Source of the DNA: Plazaster borealis
Taxonomy: Eukaryota > Echinodermata > Asteroidea > Forcipulatida > Labidiasteridae
Assembly (NCBI GenBank): GCA_021014325.1
Contig: CM037472.1
Span: forward strand, 35,426,234-35,490,233
DNA length: 64,000 bases
Reading direction: 5' to 3'
Each line of letters starts with the position of its first letter. The first letter of the stretch is position 1. The translations under genes and the position numbers were made by a program. The notes under the pieces are model-generated. The model did not search any database, was not told where the DNA came from, and was given only the letters and a program-made list of their open reading frames with translations. This document shows positions 41,801-53,800 of the stretch, in pieces.

Positions 41801-44800
41801 TTTGTTCTCCCATTGTTTGGACTCAGTTTTTTAGCAACGTCCTCATTGGTTTTTTACACAAAAGCAAAGCAAATCCCTTTTGTTAAAGTTCTCGGTTTCA
41901 AAAGATACTCCTGCTCACATACATGACATACAATTCCCTACATGCCATTGGTTTTAAAGGCTAGACAACCCCACACACATGGTTGTCAACCCAGTAAATC
42001 AAAGTCTTCTCCATGTACTCCCATTGATTGGATTTATTTTTTAGCAACAGCCTCATTGGTTTTGTACATGAAAGCAAAGCAAATCCCTTTTGTTAAAGTT
42101 CTCGTTTCAACGGGTATAGTTCCGCTCACATAATGATCCCTACATGCCATCACCCTGAATGTGTTATAAAAATAAGTGCAATTATACAAGGTAGGAATGA
42201 GAAACCTGCTGATGGAATGCAGATGTATTACATGTACATCTAATGTTAATCATTACCCGATGTGACATTGAAATATTCAGTGCCTTATCTTGGTGCTGAA
42301 TAACTTGAAGGATGCCTAATTGCCATCATATATTGAATGCATTCGCGAACGGACACCAACCCTCAGAAATATGAGAAAAGATTCGTGCATGAATCGTTTC
42401 TCAGATTCAAATGTTTTCGGGTGAAAAATTATCCAAACCATATTACCTCAAAGGGAATTCTTTCTCAACATAGTTTACACTATCAACAGCTGCAGTGCTT
42501 CTCACCAAGTAAATTGTTATGGTCGTTAATTTTTGGAGTAGTTACCAATCTATGACCCTACCTTTAACCCTTTAGAGACCAATCATATCTATGTAATCAT
42601 CACCATACACCCAGAATGGCTAATATTATTAAGTTTTTGACTGAAAAGTGACTGAAAACAATAGTACGAAACAGAATTTGTTTTGTTTTAGAAACATACA
42701 TACCATGTTAACATGGAAAACTTTTGGGAAATTCAGGTCATGACTTTTTGGTTCAATGGGAGTGGGTCAATATGGAAAGGTTTGCGGTAACACCATGTAT
42801 TATCTCTAAATGAGTTGGGGTGGTTCTGAAAAGAACCGTTGGTTTCAACTCGACGTTTCGATCAGTATGCTCTGATCGTCTTCTGGAGAAAGCTGGACTC
42901 TGATGCTGCATGCTGCTCAAGTACCAGATGATGGTGAGCTTGGTGATGCACGAAGGCGGGAAATAGAGGCAGGAAATGGAGCTCGGTGATGCATGGTGAA
43001 ACTGGATCCTGCTCTGGAGCCTTGGACTGGGAGTAGGTCAGATCTTGCAGCCATTTGTGGCCGCTATGGGCATTTTGGTAGAAGCCGTTTACAGCCACTA
43101 TGGTCTCTAAAGGGTTAAACCCCACTGATGTAATTCCTGTTCGACAACAAGTTGACGACTCAAAGGACTTCAGTCTTACTTCTTTTCACCTCAAAAACAG
43201 ATCTACTAATGTGCACGACTATATATCGGGGGAAAGAAATTATGAAAGTGTCTATCAAAACATTTACCCAGGAGTTGGTAGAGGTAGGTGAGAATGTCTT
43301 CCCATGACTGGCCTGCTTCCTCCCCGGCGATCGTCGCAAAGTCTCGTCCGCTCTTGTATATGCTAATCTTGTCTATTGTCTCCAGGACGAGCTTCACCAT
43401 TCCCTAGGGTCAAAGGTCATTGATTGAAATGGATGAGTCAAAAAAATATGTATAGAAAAGAAACATTGATTTTGACCAACATGATTTCTAAAAAGGGAAA
43501 ATCAAATATAATATTATTGTGTCTGACTGTCAACTACAGACTGTGCTTGTCTCATGCCTGTTCAAACATTGGGGTCCATTAAGGGTGGGCAATTTATTTG
43601 TTTCCTTCACATGTTATTTAACCCTTTCAGCCCCAATGGCAACTTTAGTCGACTTTGCACTATACATGGCTTGAGCCCAAATGGCGACTTTAGTCAACTG
43701 TGCACCTTACACTGCTTGAGCCCCAATGGTGACTCTAGTCAACTGTGCACTATACCCTGCTTGAGCCCCAATGGTGACTTTAGTCAACTGTGCACTATAC
43801 CCTGCTTGAGCCCCAATGGTGACTTCAGTCGACTGTGCACTATACCCTGCTTGAGCCCCAATGGTGACTTCAGTCGACTGTGCACTATACCCTGCTTGAG
43901 CCCCAATGGTGACTTCAGTCGACTGTGCACTATACCCTGCTTGAGCCCCAATGGTGACTTTAGTCGACTGTGCACTATACCCTGCTTGAGCCCCAATGGT
44001 GACTTTAGTCAACTGTGCACTATACCCTGCTTGAGCCCCCATGGCAACTTTAGTCAACTGTGCACTATACCCTGCTTGAGCCCCCATGGCAACTTTAGTC
44101 AACTGTACACTATACCCTGCTTGAGCCCCCATGGCAACTTTAGTCAACTGTACACTATACCCTGCTTGAGCCCCAATGGTGACTTTAGTCCACTGTGCAC
44201 TATACCCTGCTTGAGCCCCAATGGTTACTTTAGTCAACTGTGCACCTTTTACAATGCTTGAGCCCCAATGGCGACTTTAGTCAACTGTGCGCCTTACACT
44301 GCTTGAGCCCCAATGGTGACTTTAGTCAACTGTGCACTATACCCTGCTTGAGCCCCAATGGTGACTTTAGTCAACTGTGCACTATACCCTGCTTGAGCCC
44401 CAATGGTTACTTTAGTCAACTGTGCACCTTTTACAATGCTTGAGCCCCAATGGCGACTTTAGTCAACTGTACACTATACCCTGCTTGAGCCCCAATGGTG
44501 ACTTTAGTCAACTGTACACTATACCCTGCTTGAGCCCCAATGATGACTTTAGTCAACTGTGCGCCTTACACTGCTTGAGCCCCAATGGCGACTTTAGTCC
44601 ACTGTGCACTATACCCTGCTTGAGCCCCAATGGTGACTTTAGTCGACTGTACACTATACCCTACTTGAGCCCCAATGGTGACTTTAGTCAACTGTGCACT
44701 ATACCCTGCTTGAGCCCCCATGGCAACTTTAGTCAACTGTGCACTATACCCTGCTTGAGCCCCCATGGCAACTTTAGTCAACTGTACACTATACCCTGCT

Positions 44801-47800
44801 TGAGCCCCCATGGCAACTTTAGTCAACTGTACACTATACCCTGCTTGAGCCCCAATGGTGACTTTAGTCCACTGTGCACTATACCCTGCTTGAGCCCCAA
44901 TGGTTACTTTAGTCAACTGTGCACCTTTTACAATGCTTGAGCCCCAATGGCGACTTTAGTCAACTGTGCGCCTTACACTGCTTGAGCCCCAATGGCGACT
45001 TTAGTCAACTGTGCACTATACCCTGCTTGAGCCCCAATGGTGACTTTAGTCAACTGTGCACTATACCCTGCTTGAGCCCCAATGGTTACTTTAGTCAACT
45101 GTGCACCTTTTACAATGCTTGAGCCCCAATGGCGACTTTAGTCAACTGTACACTATACCCTGCTTGAGCCCCAATGGTGACTTTAGTCAACTGTACACTA
45201 TACCCTGCTTGAGCCCCAATGATGACTTTAGTCAACTGTGCGCCTTACACTGCTTGAGCCCCAATGGCGACTTTAGTCCACTGTGCACTATACCCTGCTT
45301 GAGCCCCAATGGTTACTTTAGTCAACTGTGCACCTTTTACAATGCTTGAGCCCCAATGGCGACTTTAGTCAACTGTACACTATACCCTGCTTGAGCCCCA
45401 ATGGTGACTTTAGTCAACTGTACACTATACCCTGCTTGAGCCCCAATGGCGACTTTAGTCAACTGTGCACTATACCCTGCTTGAGCCCCAATGGTTACTT
45501 TAGTCAACTGTGCACCTTTTACAATGCTTGAGCCCCAATGGCGACTTTAGTCCACTGTGCACTATACCCTGCTTGAGCCCCAATGGTTACTTTAGTCAAC
45601 TGTGCACCTTTTACAATGCTTGAGCCCCAATGGTGACTTTAGTCAACTGTGCACTATACCCTGCTTGAGCCCCAATGGTTACTTTAGTCAACTGTGCACC
45701 TTTTACAATGCTTGAGCCCCAATGGCGACTTTAGTCAACTGTACACTATACCCTGCTTGAGCCCCAATGGTGACTTTAGTCAACTGTACACTATACCCTG
45801 CTTGAGCCCCAATGGCGACTTTAGTCAACTGTGCGCCTTACACTGCTTGAGCCCCAATGGCGACTTTAGTCAACTGTGCACTATACCCTGCTTGAGCCCC
45901 AATGGTGACTTTAGTCAACTGTGCACTATACCCTGCTTGAGCCCCAATGGCGACTTTAGTCAACTGTGCGCCTTACACTGCTTGAGCCCCAATGGTGACT
46001 TTAGTCAACTGTGCACTATACCCTGCTTGAGCCCCAATGGTTACTTTAGTCAACTGTGCACCTTTTACAATGCTTGAGCCCCAATGGCGACTTTAGTAGA
46101 CCAACATAACACACACACAAAAACACAAGCCTGAGCACAAAAGCCATTTGTTAAAAAGCTGCAGTTTCGTCCATGTTTACCCTCAATACAAAAACTTGCT
46201 ATGGTTGGAAAGTGCAAGATCGGATCTTTCTAATGATGGTAAAATAAAATAATGTTCCTATTATGCAATCTCCTCAAATTGGATTCAAAAGATCTGAAAT
46301 GTCAAAAACCTAAAATTTACCCATTCAGTTTCCCCTGTGGTTTATTCAACAACAGCTCACTGTCTTGCGAGAGAGACACCAAATACATATTGGAATACAA
46401 GGGGATAGGACAGGATGGATATTACGATTAAGAAACCCACTGCTGCATCTTCTCATAAATACTGACCTCTTCATGAAACAAATCCTGCCTGTTCTTGAGA
46501 GCTTTCAGTTTCTTCTGCTTCTCTTCATGTTCTGCAATAAACAAAAAGTCACATACAAGATATCAAGCAGTGAAAGACTACTAAACGGTTAATGCTGGAA
46601 TTCATTCCAATGTAAAGACAACTTCATAAATACCCCCAGGCAGTTTAGGCAGTCCTATTGGTTGAAAAAAGGCCACATGACCATGTTTACCTGGGCCCAG
46701 TTCCATGGAGAATACTGCTTAACAAGATTCTGCTTTAATAGCAAAAATGAGCTGGATACCAGTCACAAATGTTACATGTGACATGATATTTTGGCTGGTA
46801 ACCTAATCTGTTAAGTGTAATAATGTTGTGCTTAGCTATTTGTTGTGCTTAAGCAACCCTATTAAATTCGGCCCTAGTACTAAACAGCTAATAAAGACAT
46901 CGCTGGAGCGTATTTGGTGTTCTTAGCCATATGCGTGTTGGTGCACAAGCTCAAACATGCGCTAGTAACGCATATCGCAATCAATTCACAAGTATTCAAC
47001 ATAAAACCTATTTGAACATGCATGTACGCACAACCATTGAGCTTCGTGTGCAATTTGACCTTTGGCGAAACGGCCCGAGGACAGGAATTGAAAGATTTTA
47101 CAAAACGACATGATCATTTACAATTTTTCCTTTATTTTTTTGACAAAAAGGGAATTTATAAATGGGAATAAAAGAGTATTGACTCAGTTTTAATTGACCG
47201 TTTAGAACCTTGCAGGTTCGTGGCCGTTTGATAAAGAACCTCGCCTTCGGCAAGGTCAATTATCGCACGGCCACGACCCTGCAAGGTTTTAAACGGCCAT
47301 TAAAGACCTCGTCGCCACTCTTTTATTCCCTTCTTTATAGTCACTGGGAGACTTTGGAACACTTGGTAGCAATAAACGAACCAGGAAAATGTTGTGAGCA
47401 CGTTCACTTTTTCCAAAAACACAAAAAATTTACCTGGTAACTCTGCTGCCACCCAGTGTCCCCAAAAGACTCCCATTGCAGGGAGTAATTTGCCCAAGTT
47501 GAACAGTTCTTAGTTTTTGCATTCATTAAATTTTATTCCAAGCATCTCTCCATTTTGATGTTATAATCTTACAGTGTTAATTCTACAGCCACTCTTGGTA
47601 AATTTCAATGTACAAGTGTGAAAAGTTATTGTCACTTTGGGCGCAATATTATGACTACTAATATGACTACTAAACATTTCAATTAATATTTCAGCCCCTC
47701 TTCAAACAACAAGGACTGGGCTTACATTAATTGTGCTTGGTTCCAATAGACCGAAAAGTGCTTTACTGGGCTAGGGTTACACAAGGCTAGTGACTCATAA

Positions 47801-50800
47801 TATGAGTTTACTTGGTTGGGGTTGCAGTGGGTTTAACTGGGTTAAACTAGGCTGGATACTCACAATATGAGTTTAGTTGGTTGGATTGCAGTGGGTTTAA
47901 CTGGGTTAAATTAGGCCGGAGATTCACAAAATGAGTTTAGATGGTTGGGTTGCAGTGGGTTTAACTGGGTTAAACTAGGCTGGATACTCACAATATGAGT
48001 TTAGTTGGTTGGATTGCAGTGGGTTTAACTGGGTTAAATTAGGCCGGAGATTCACAAAATGAGTTTAGATGGTTGGGTTGCAGTGGGTTTAACTGGGTTA
48101 AACTAGGCTGGAGATTCACAATATGAGTTTAGATGGTTGGGTTGCACTGGCCTTGGGTGGGCTAATGGGTTAAGTTTGACCACTGTTCCCCCGACTACCA
48201 TCTCACCACTTTCTTCACCGGGTTGAGCAAAATACTCCACCAGGTCCCTCAAGGTGTCTGTCACTGACTCCAAGGAGAAGCTCTCCCACAGCCTCCGATC
48301 ATCATCCTCGGTCCTCAGTGATTCCAAGGCTCTAACAAACGACAATTTATTCCAATAATCAAACAAATCAACCAGCAATAACAAAAACAAATCTTGAGAT
48401 TCTGTGGCTTTTTATAATGTTTCTTTCCTAGATATGTTACTTCTCAATAATTTTGGTCTGGACAAAGACAAATTTTCTAGAGTGGGATTTGAACCTGCGA
48501 CCTCCGGATTAACGTGCCGGCGTTTTACCAACTGAGCTATCTAGGGCTAGATAGCTCAGTTGGTAGAGCGCTGGCACGTTAATTCGGAGGTCGCAGGTTC
48601 AAATCCCACTCTAGTCAATTTGTGTCTGTTCAACCCAAAGTTATTTAAAATTTACCCAGTCAGTTTCCTCAGTCAGAAACTTGATGTTACTTTTCATTCA
48701 CCAAATCTAATCCACAGTAACAGAGAAGCCATTTCATTAAATTCAAACAAGGGGTTACTAATAATATTAAAACGTTCTACTTATCGCTTGGCATCCATCA
48801 TATTTAATGTTATCTAACGACATTTAAAAAAATAGCGGACAAAAATTACAATGAATGGAGTATCAGCAGAGAAAGGACTTGACTTCAAACCGATGCAGTT
48901 AAATCTGTGGACGACTGGTGACATTCAGTTGAAATTCATCCTACAAACTTTTTTAGAGATATATTGCAGGAACCCTTCGTGATAGTCGGATATTTTAGCA
49001 ACCACACCTCTTGAGGATAATCGTTGAGCTTAAAGCATTTTCTCTTACCCGATGAACTGATGGAAGAGAGAGGTACTCATGCGGATGATCACGGCTGAAC
49101 GTGACTCCTCATCTCGAGCACGCACCACTGAAAATCCATCGTCCATGTGGCCATCACGATGCATCACAACCTGAGCCATGGAAGAAGAGAAAAAAAGACT
49201 CAATATGTCACACTCTGTCCTTCATGTGAGCTCCAGGGCACACTTTCATTGAGAAGCGACGCAGAAAAAAAATTGTTTAATAGATTTACTTGCTAATCAA
49301 AACTTGCATTTATACAACCATTTGGTTGGTAATCTGTTCTTGCTATGCTATCTGTTCAAAAGCTTTCTGTGCTCAGCAAAAAACAATTAGGCTTTCTTTT
49401 GTTTTGTCTATGGGCCTCAGGTCCTAATTGCACAGTTGAGCTTCTCAGGGATATTTGCAGAGGAAATTTAATCACCAAAATCAACAGAGTGACAGTCCTG
49501 GATCGCTTCATTCCGTTTGTGATGGCGTCCACAAAGAATTCTCTTATTTTAATAATGCACCTTTTAATTGAAAGTCTAGCATTCTTATAGTGCTCAGCGA
49601 AAGCATTGGAATGAAGTCAGGTTTTGTTTTGATTTTGAATTGCTGCTGAGCAAGGCCAAAGCTGGCCTCGATATGAGTGAGCAAGCCGATTTCTGCAGAC
49701 TTGTTTTTCTAACATCTTATTGAGGTAAAAAGAATTGGTTGTTTCATCTGAAGATGAAAGATTAAATCCTTTGAACAAAAATTGCTGGCAGTGTGATTGA
49801 AAAAAATAAGTGGCAGCAAAACTTCTCTATATTTTTCTACATAATTTATGCACTTATGGTTTGTTAAGGGAGAATAATTTGACCATCTTTACCCTTTCTG
49901 GGGTGATCCCTCCCTGAAAATGAAACAAACTATAACAGCAGAAAATAGCAAACAGGTAATCCCAAGCCCTTCTAATTAAACTGCTAATCACACTAATCAT
50001 TTTGAAGGCATCTTGTGTATAGTATCTAGCGTTCAAATCAATGTATCTTACCTAAACCAATTGCTCCAAATTAGTCTGGTTCCTTTTGGTATAATGGACA
50101 TTGGTATTCATTATTGTTTTTGCATTACATTGTACGACCACGGTGGCTTCTGCATGCTTAAGGTGTAACCTTGGACAGATGTCATAATTGCATTAGGAAT
50201 AATATTATTATTTTGGTTTTTATCCAACACCAATGTGTGATAGGCACTGTATGAACCAAAATAATACTCGTAACCCCGATGCAATTATTACATCTGTTTA
50301 AACTGTTTGCAGTACCCGCTGCTAAATATTAATTAAATGATCCAAACTGGTCTCTTGTCAACATGCAAGCTTGACGGTTTAGTGGTAAGACATCTGCAGC
50401 TGTATTTAGGCCTAAACTGCTTGTGGTACCCGCTGATGATCCAAACTGGCATCTTGTCACCTGTGGCAAGCTCGGTGGTCTAGTGGTAAGACATCTACTA
50501 TAGAATTGGAGGGGATCATGGGTTCGAATCCCACCCGAGCCTGTGGATTTTTTTTCTCCACAGGACTTGGGAAAGTGCCGAGTATATGTTACAGTGTTAC
50601 TTTCATGAGATGGTGACTCAAAGGTATTATACAGGATTGGTAAAGATAAAAAACATCATTGTTAGTCTGAAAGCTTACTGATTATGAAGTTCATACTAGA
50701 ACAATTTTTTCTGTGAAATATTTTCCTCTGAAATGAAGTCATATTCGAGAAAACTGTATCAGTAAAAACCTTTTAAAAACCGCAACAGCTGATTTGGGTT

Positions 50801-53800
50801 GTTACAACAAAACTAAGGACAATGTGTTTACATTGAAAATTGTGCATGGTTTTTCACTATTTTCTCCTGACTCACACAACAAGCTCAAATTTGTTTATTT
50901 CATGTGTATGCTTGATCACGTAAAACATGAACACTATCTGCGACTACGTTGTCACCTCTACCGATCCTGTGTAAATACCTTTAAGGCTAAGAATACATTA
51001 ATTTTAAGTACTTCATCAACTGTACTAATCCATCCTCTTTCAGAGGTTCGGATGCCACAACGAAGGGTCACATCGAGGTGACTTCATCCATGTCAACTCC
51101 ATCCATAACTCTCATCACTTCAGAATGATTACTTCAGGTTGTTTAAGTCGATGTCCTGTTCTCATCCATTCTGTATAATTAAGAAGACTGCCTCGAGGGG
51201 ATATTAGTGCAGACGGACAGACTTCGTGTCTCTCTCCCTAACCCCCCCCCCCTCTCTCTATCTTATCGCCTGACCTACCTTTCTATCCACTTGCCTGCCT
51301 CCTCCGACCGATTTATCCTCCACCTAAAACAGATAAGAAATTCTTCAGGTAACAAGAGGAAACTGTCGTCTCCGATAATCTCATAATAAGTCTGGTGGAC
51401 ACACTAAGACGGTGAAATGTTCAATGTTGGCATTTCCAAGATAAGACCTATCGCACACTCTAGCTTTAAATTTCTAAAAAAAGGTACTTGGATGAAAGAT
51501 GGCGATGGGTCAAAAACATCCTTGACCTAATTTCACTGTTAACTGTAAGTGGGGAAAAAGAAAAATCGCTTCCAACATGGTTCTTTGAACACTATAAAGG
51601 CAAAATGGTGACCATTAAAAAATAACAATTATAATAATACGAGACATTTATATAGAGCATAATGCAGGAGCCTCTGTGCGCAACACAAAACATAAAACAA
51701 TGAAATGAAATATATAAAGCAGTTTGTTACAAAAATATAGATTCAAACAAATGAGCCTTTAAAAGTCCCTTGAAAATCTGAAGAGTTTCAGCTTGGCGAA
51801 TATGAAGAGGTAAGTCATTCCATAACGAAGGTGCAATTAAGTAGATGGCTCTTTGACCATAGAAGGCAAAAACCCAAAAAACTCCAAAACAGACCAGACA
51901 GGCTTCTGCATAAAACAGAATGCTGTAGTGAACAGAATAACACTGGGCTAGCCTCTCAGTTTGTCTAGGTGCATGTATGGACCATGTTACCTCGTTTGAG
52001 AAAATTGTGACCATGTGCATTCCATGGCATATCCAGGCAGGCAAGATACTACACTGGTCATATGTAAAATTTTACATCATAATTACTAAACAAATTCACA
52101 AAAATTGTAAAAGAAATGGTGGACACATTTTGAAATGTGTCCCTTTTATATTAAAAGTTGATAACAAAATTTATTTTATTACCTCCATAAAGATAAAATG
52201 TTATTCTTTCTGCAATTGAGCTATGTACCGGTACATATAATGATGCCAACAGGAAGCTTCCCCTTTGGCTCACCATAGGAAGCCAAGCCTCCGTGGCTCT
52301 TTCGTAAACATGTGATGTTGCATGTTACATGGTTAATACACTAACTTCCACAGGCCTTATTTACCCTTTCAAGTTCATGTAGTATCATTTTCACCATGTG
52401 GGCCCCGCCAATGATGGTTTGTCATAAAAGAAATAACATTATTTTTTCAATTTTATTTGTTATGCAGTAAAAGAGAATTGCTTTAAAATGTGAGTGTTAA
52501 GATGGAAATAGCACGCACAACTTGTAAGTAAAACCAGCAAGGCAACAAAAATACAAATTTACTTTGTATGACCTTTCTCTCATTATTCTTATACATTTTT
52601 TTATTTATTTATTTTTCCGCGAAAACAAAAATTAAAATTAAGAAAAGCCATACAACTAAAGGGGGAAATTCAACATTTCACAGGGCAAGCACAAAATCGC
52701 TTTATGACTTAAATTCAAATTCAACCTCAGGTGTTTCTGCATTAATATAAGACAACGAATAAATCTACCAGGATAACAAAAATTACATCATTCATGTAAG
52801 AATTCCAGACATGAATAACTGATATAAATTGTTTAGAGGGGAAAAAAACTGACAGAAGAATTCCGCACTTGTAAGTAAAACCAGCAAGGCAACAAAAATA
52901 CAAATTTACTTTGTATGACCTTTCTCTCATTATTCTTATACATTTTTTTATTTATTTATTTTTCCGCGAAAACAAAAATTAAAATTAAGAAAAGCCATAC
53001 AACTAAAGGGGGAAATTCAACATTTCACAGGGCAAGCACAAAATCGCTTTATGACTTAAATTCAAATTCAACCTCAGGTGTTTCTGCATTAATATAAGAC
53101 AACGAATAAATCTACCAGGATAACAAAAATTACATCATTCATGTAAGAATTCCAGACATGAATAACTGATATAAATTGTTTAGAGGGGAAAAAAACTGAC
53201 AGAAGAATTCCGCATCACGGGCAAACCAATATTGTGATATTTGCTGGTATTCCAATTCAAAAAGGTCACCCATTTTACCTCCATCTGTTACCCAGGCTGC
53301 AAAGTGAAAAAGTCAACACATAAATTCCTCTGCTGGACTGATCTTGGGCAGATGTTCGGCTGGCCCCAGGGCTTATGGAAACATTAATGTCAATTAAGAG
53401 TCATTAACTGCGGCCTCCAGTCTATACAATCTGAGCTTCCAGGATCTGGGCAAGCACATGGACTGAATTTAGAGAGATGATTGCCTAGCTAATGAAGACA
53501 ACCCCTGCGGAATTCCTAATGTAAAGAAACGGAGATATTAAGTTGAATCGGGTCATGTCACATCAGACTATGTCTAGCGACACTGCATCTGTAATTATCC
53601 CAGATGTTGTTAGGCCTACTCAGAGTAGGATGTGTGTAAAAACTCAAGTCATTTTTGATGGAATAAGTTTCACTTTGAAAAACGGAATCACATGACTTCA
53701 GTTTCAACCTTTCACAATCAAAAGAAAAAAACCCGATTGACTTTTTCATTATTGTTTACTCAAATATTACATGTCTTACGAATATACTACGCAAATATTG

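Noticed and set aside
43554..46077. Long open frames across the 45-bp array (up to 235 codons) as a repeat protein gene
   Set aside because: The period is divisible by three, so several frames on both strands are open. Frames break at each 47-bp unit, there is no splice or start context, and the array lies inside a RyR intron.
43621..46097. CRISPR-like or other repeat-spacer array
   Set aside because: Units are contiguous with no unique spacers, and the genome is eukaryotic.
48547..48622. Functional tRNA gene
   Set aside because: A and B boxes are good, but the acceptor and anticodon stems pair poorly and the same sequence recurs as a dispersed SINE head.
50470..50540. Functional tRNA gene
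   Set aside because: The end stem and B box fit, but the anticodon arm does not fold and the sequence is followed by the SINE tail seen at 2209-2305.
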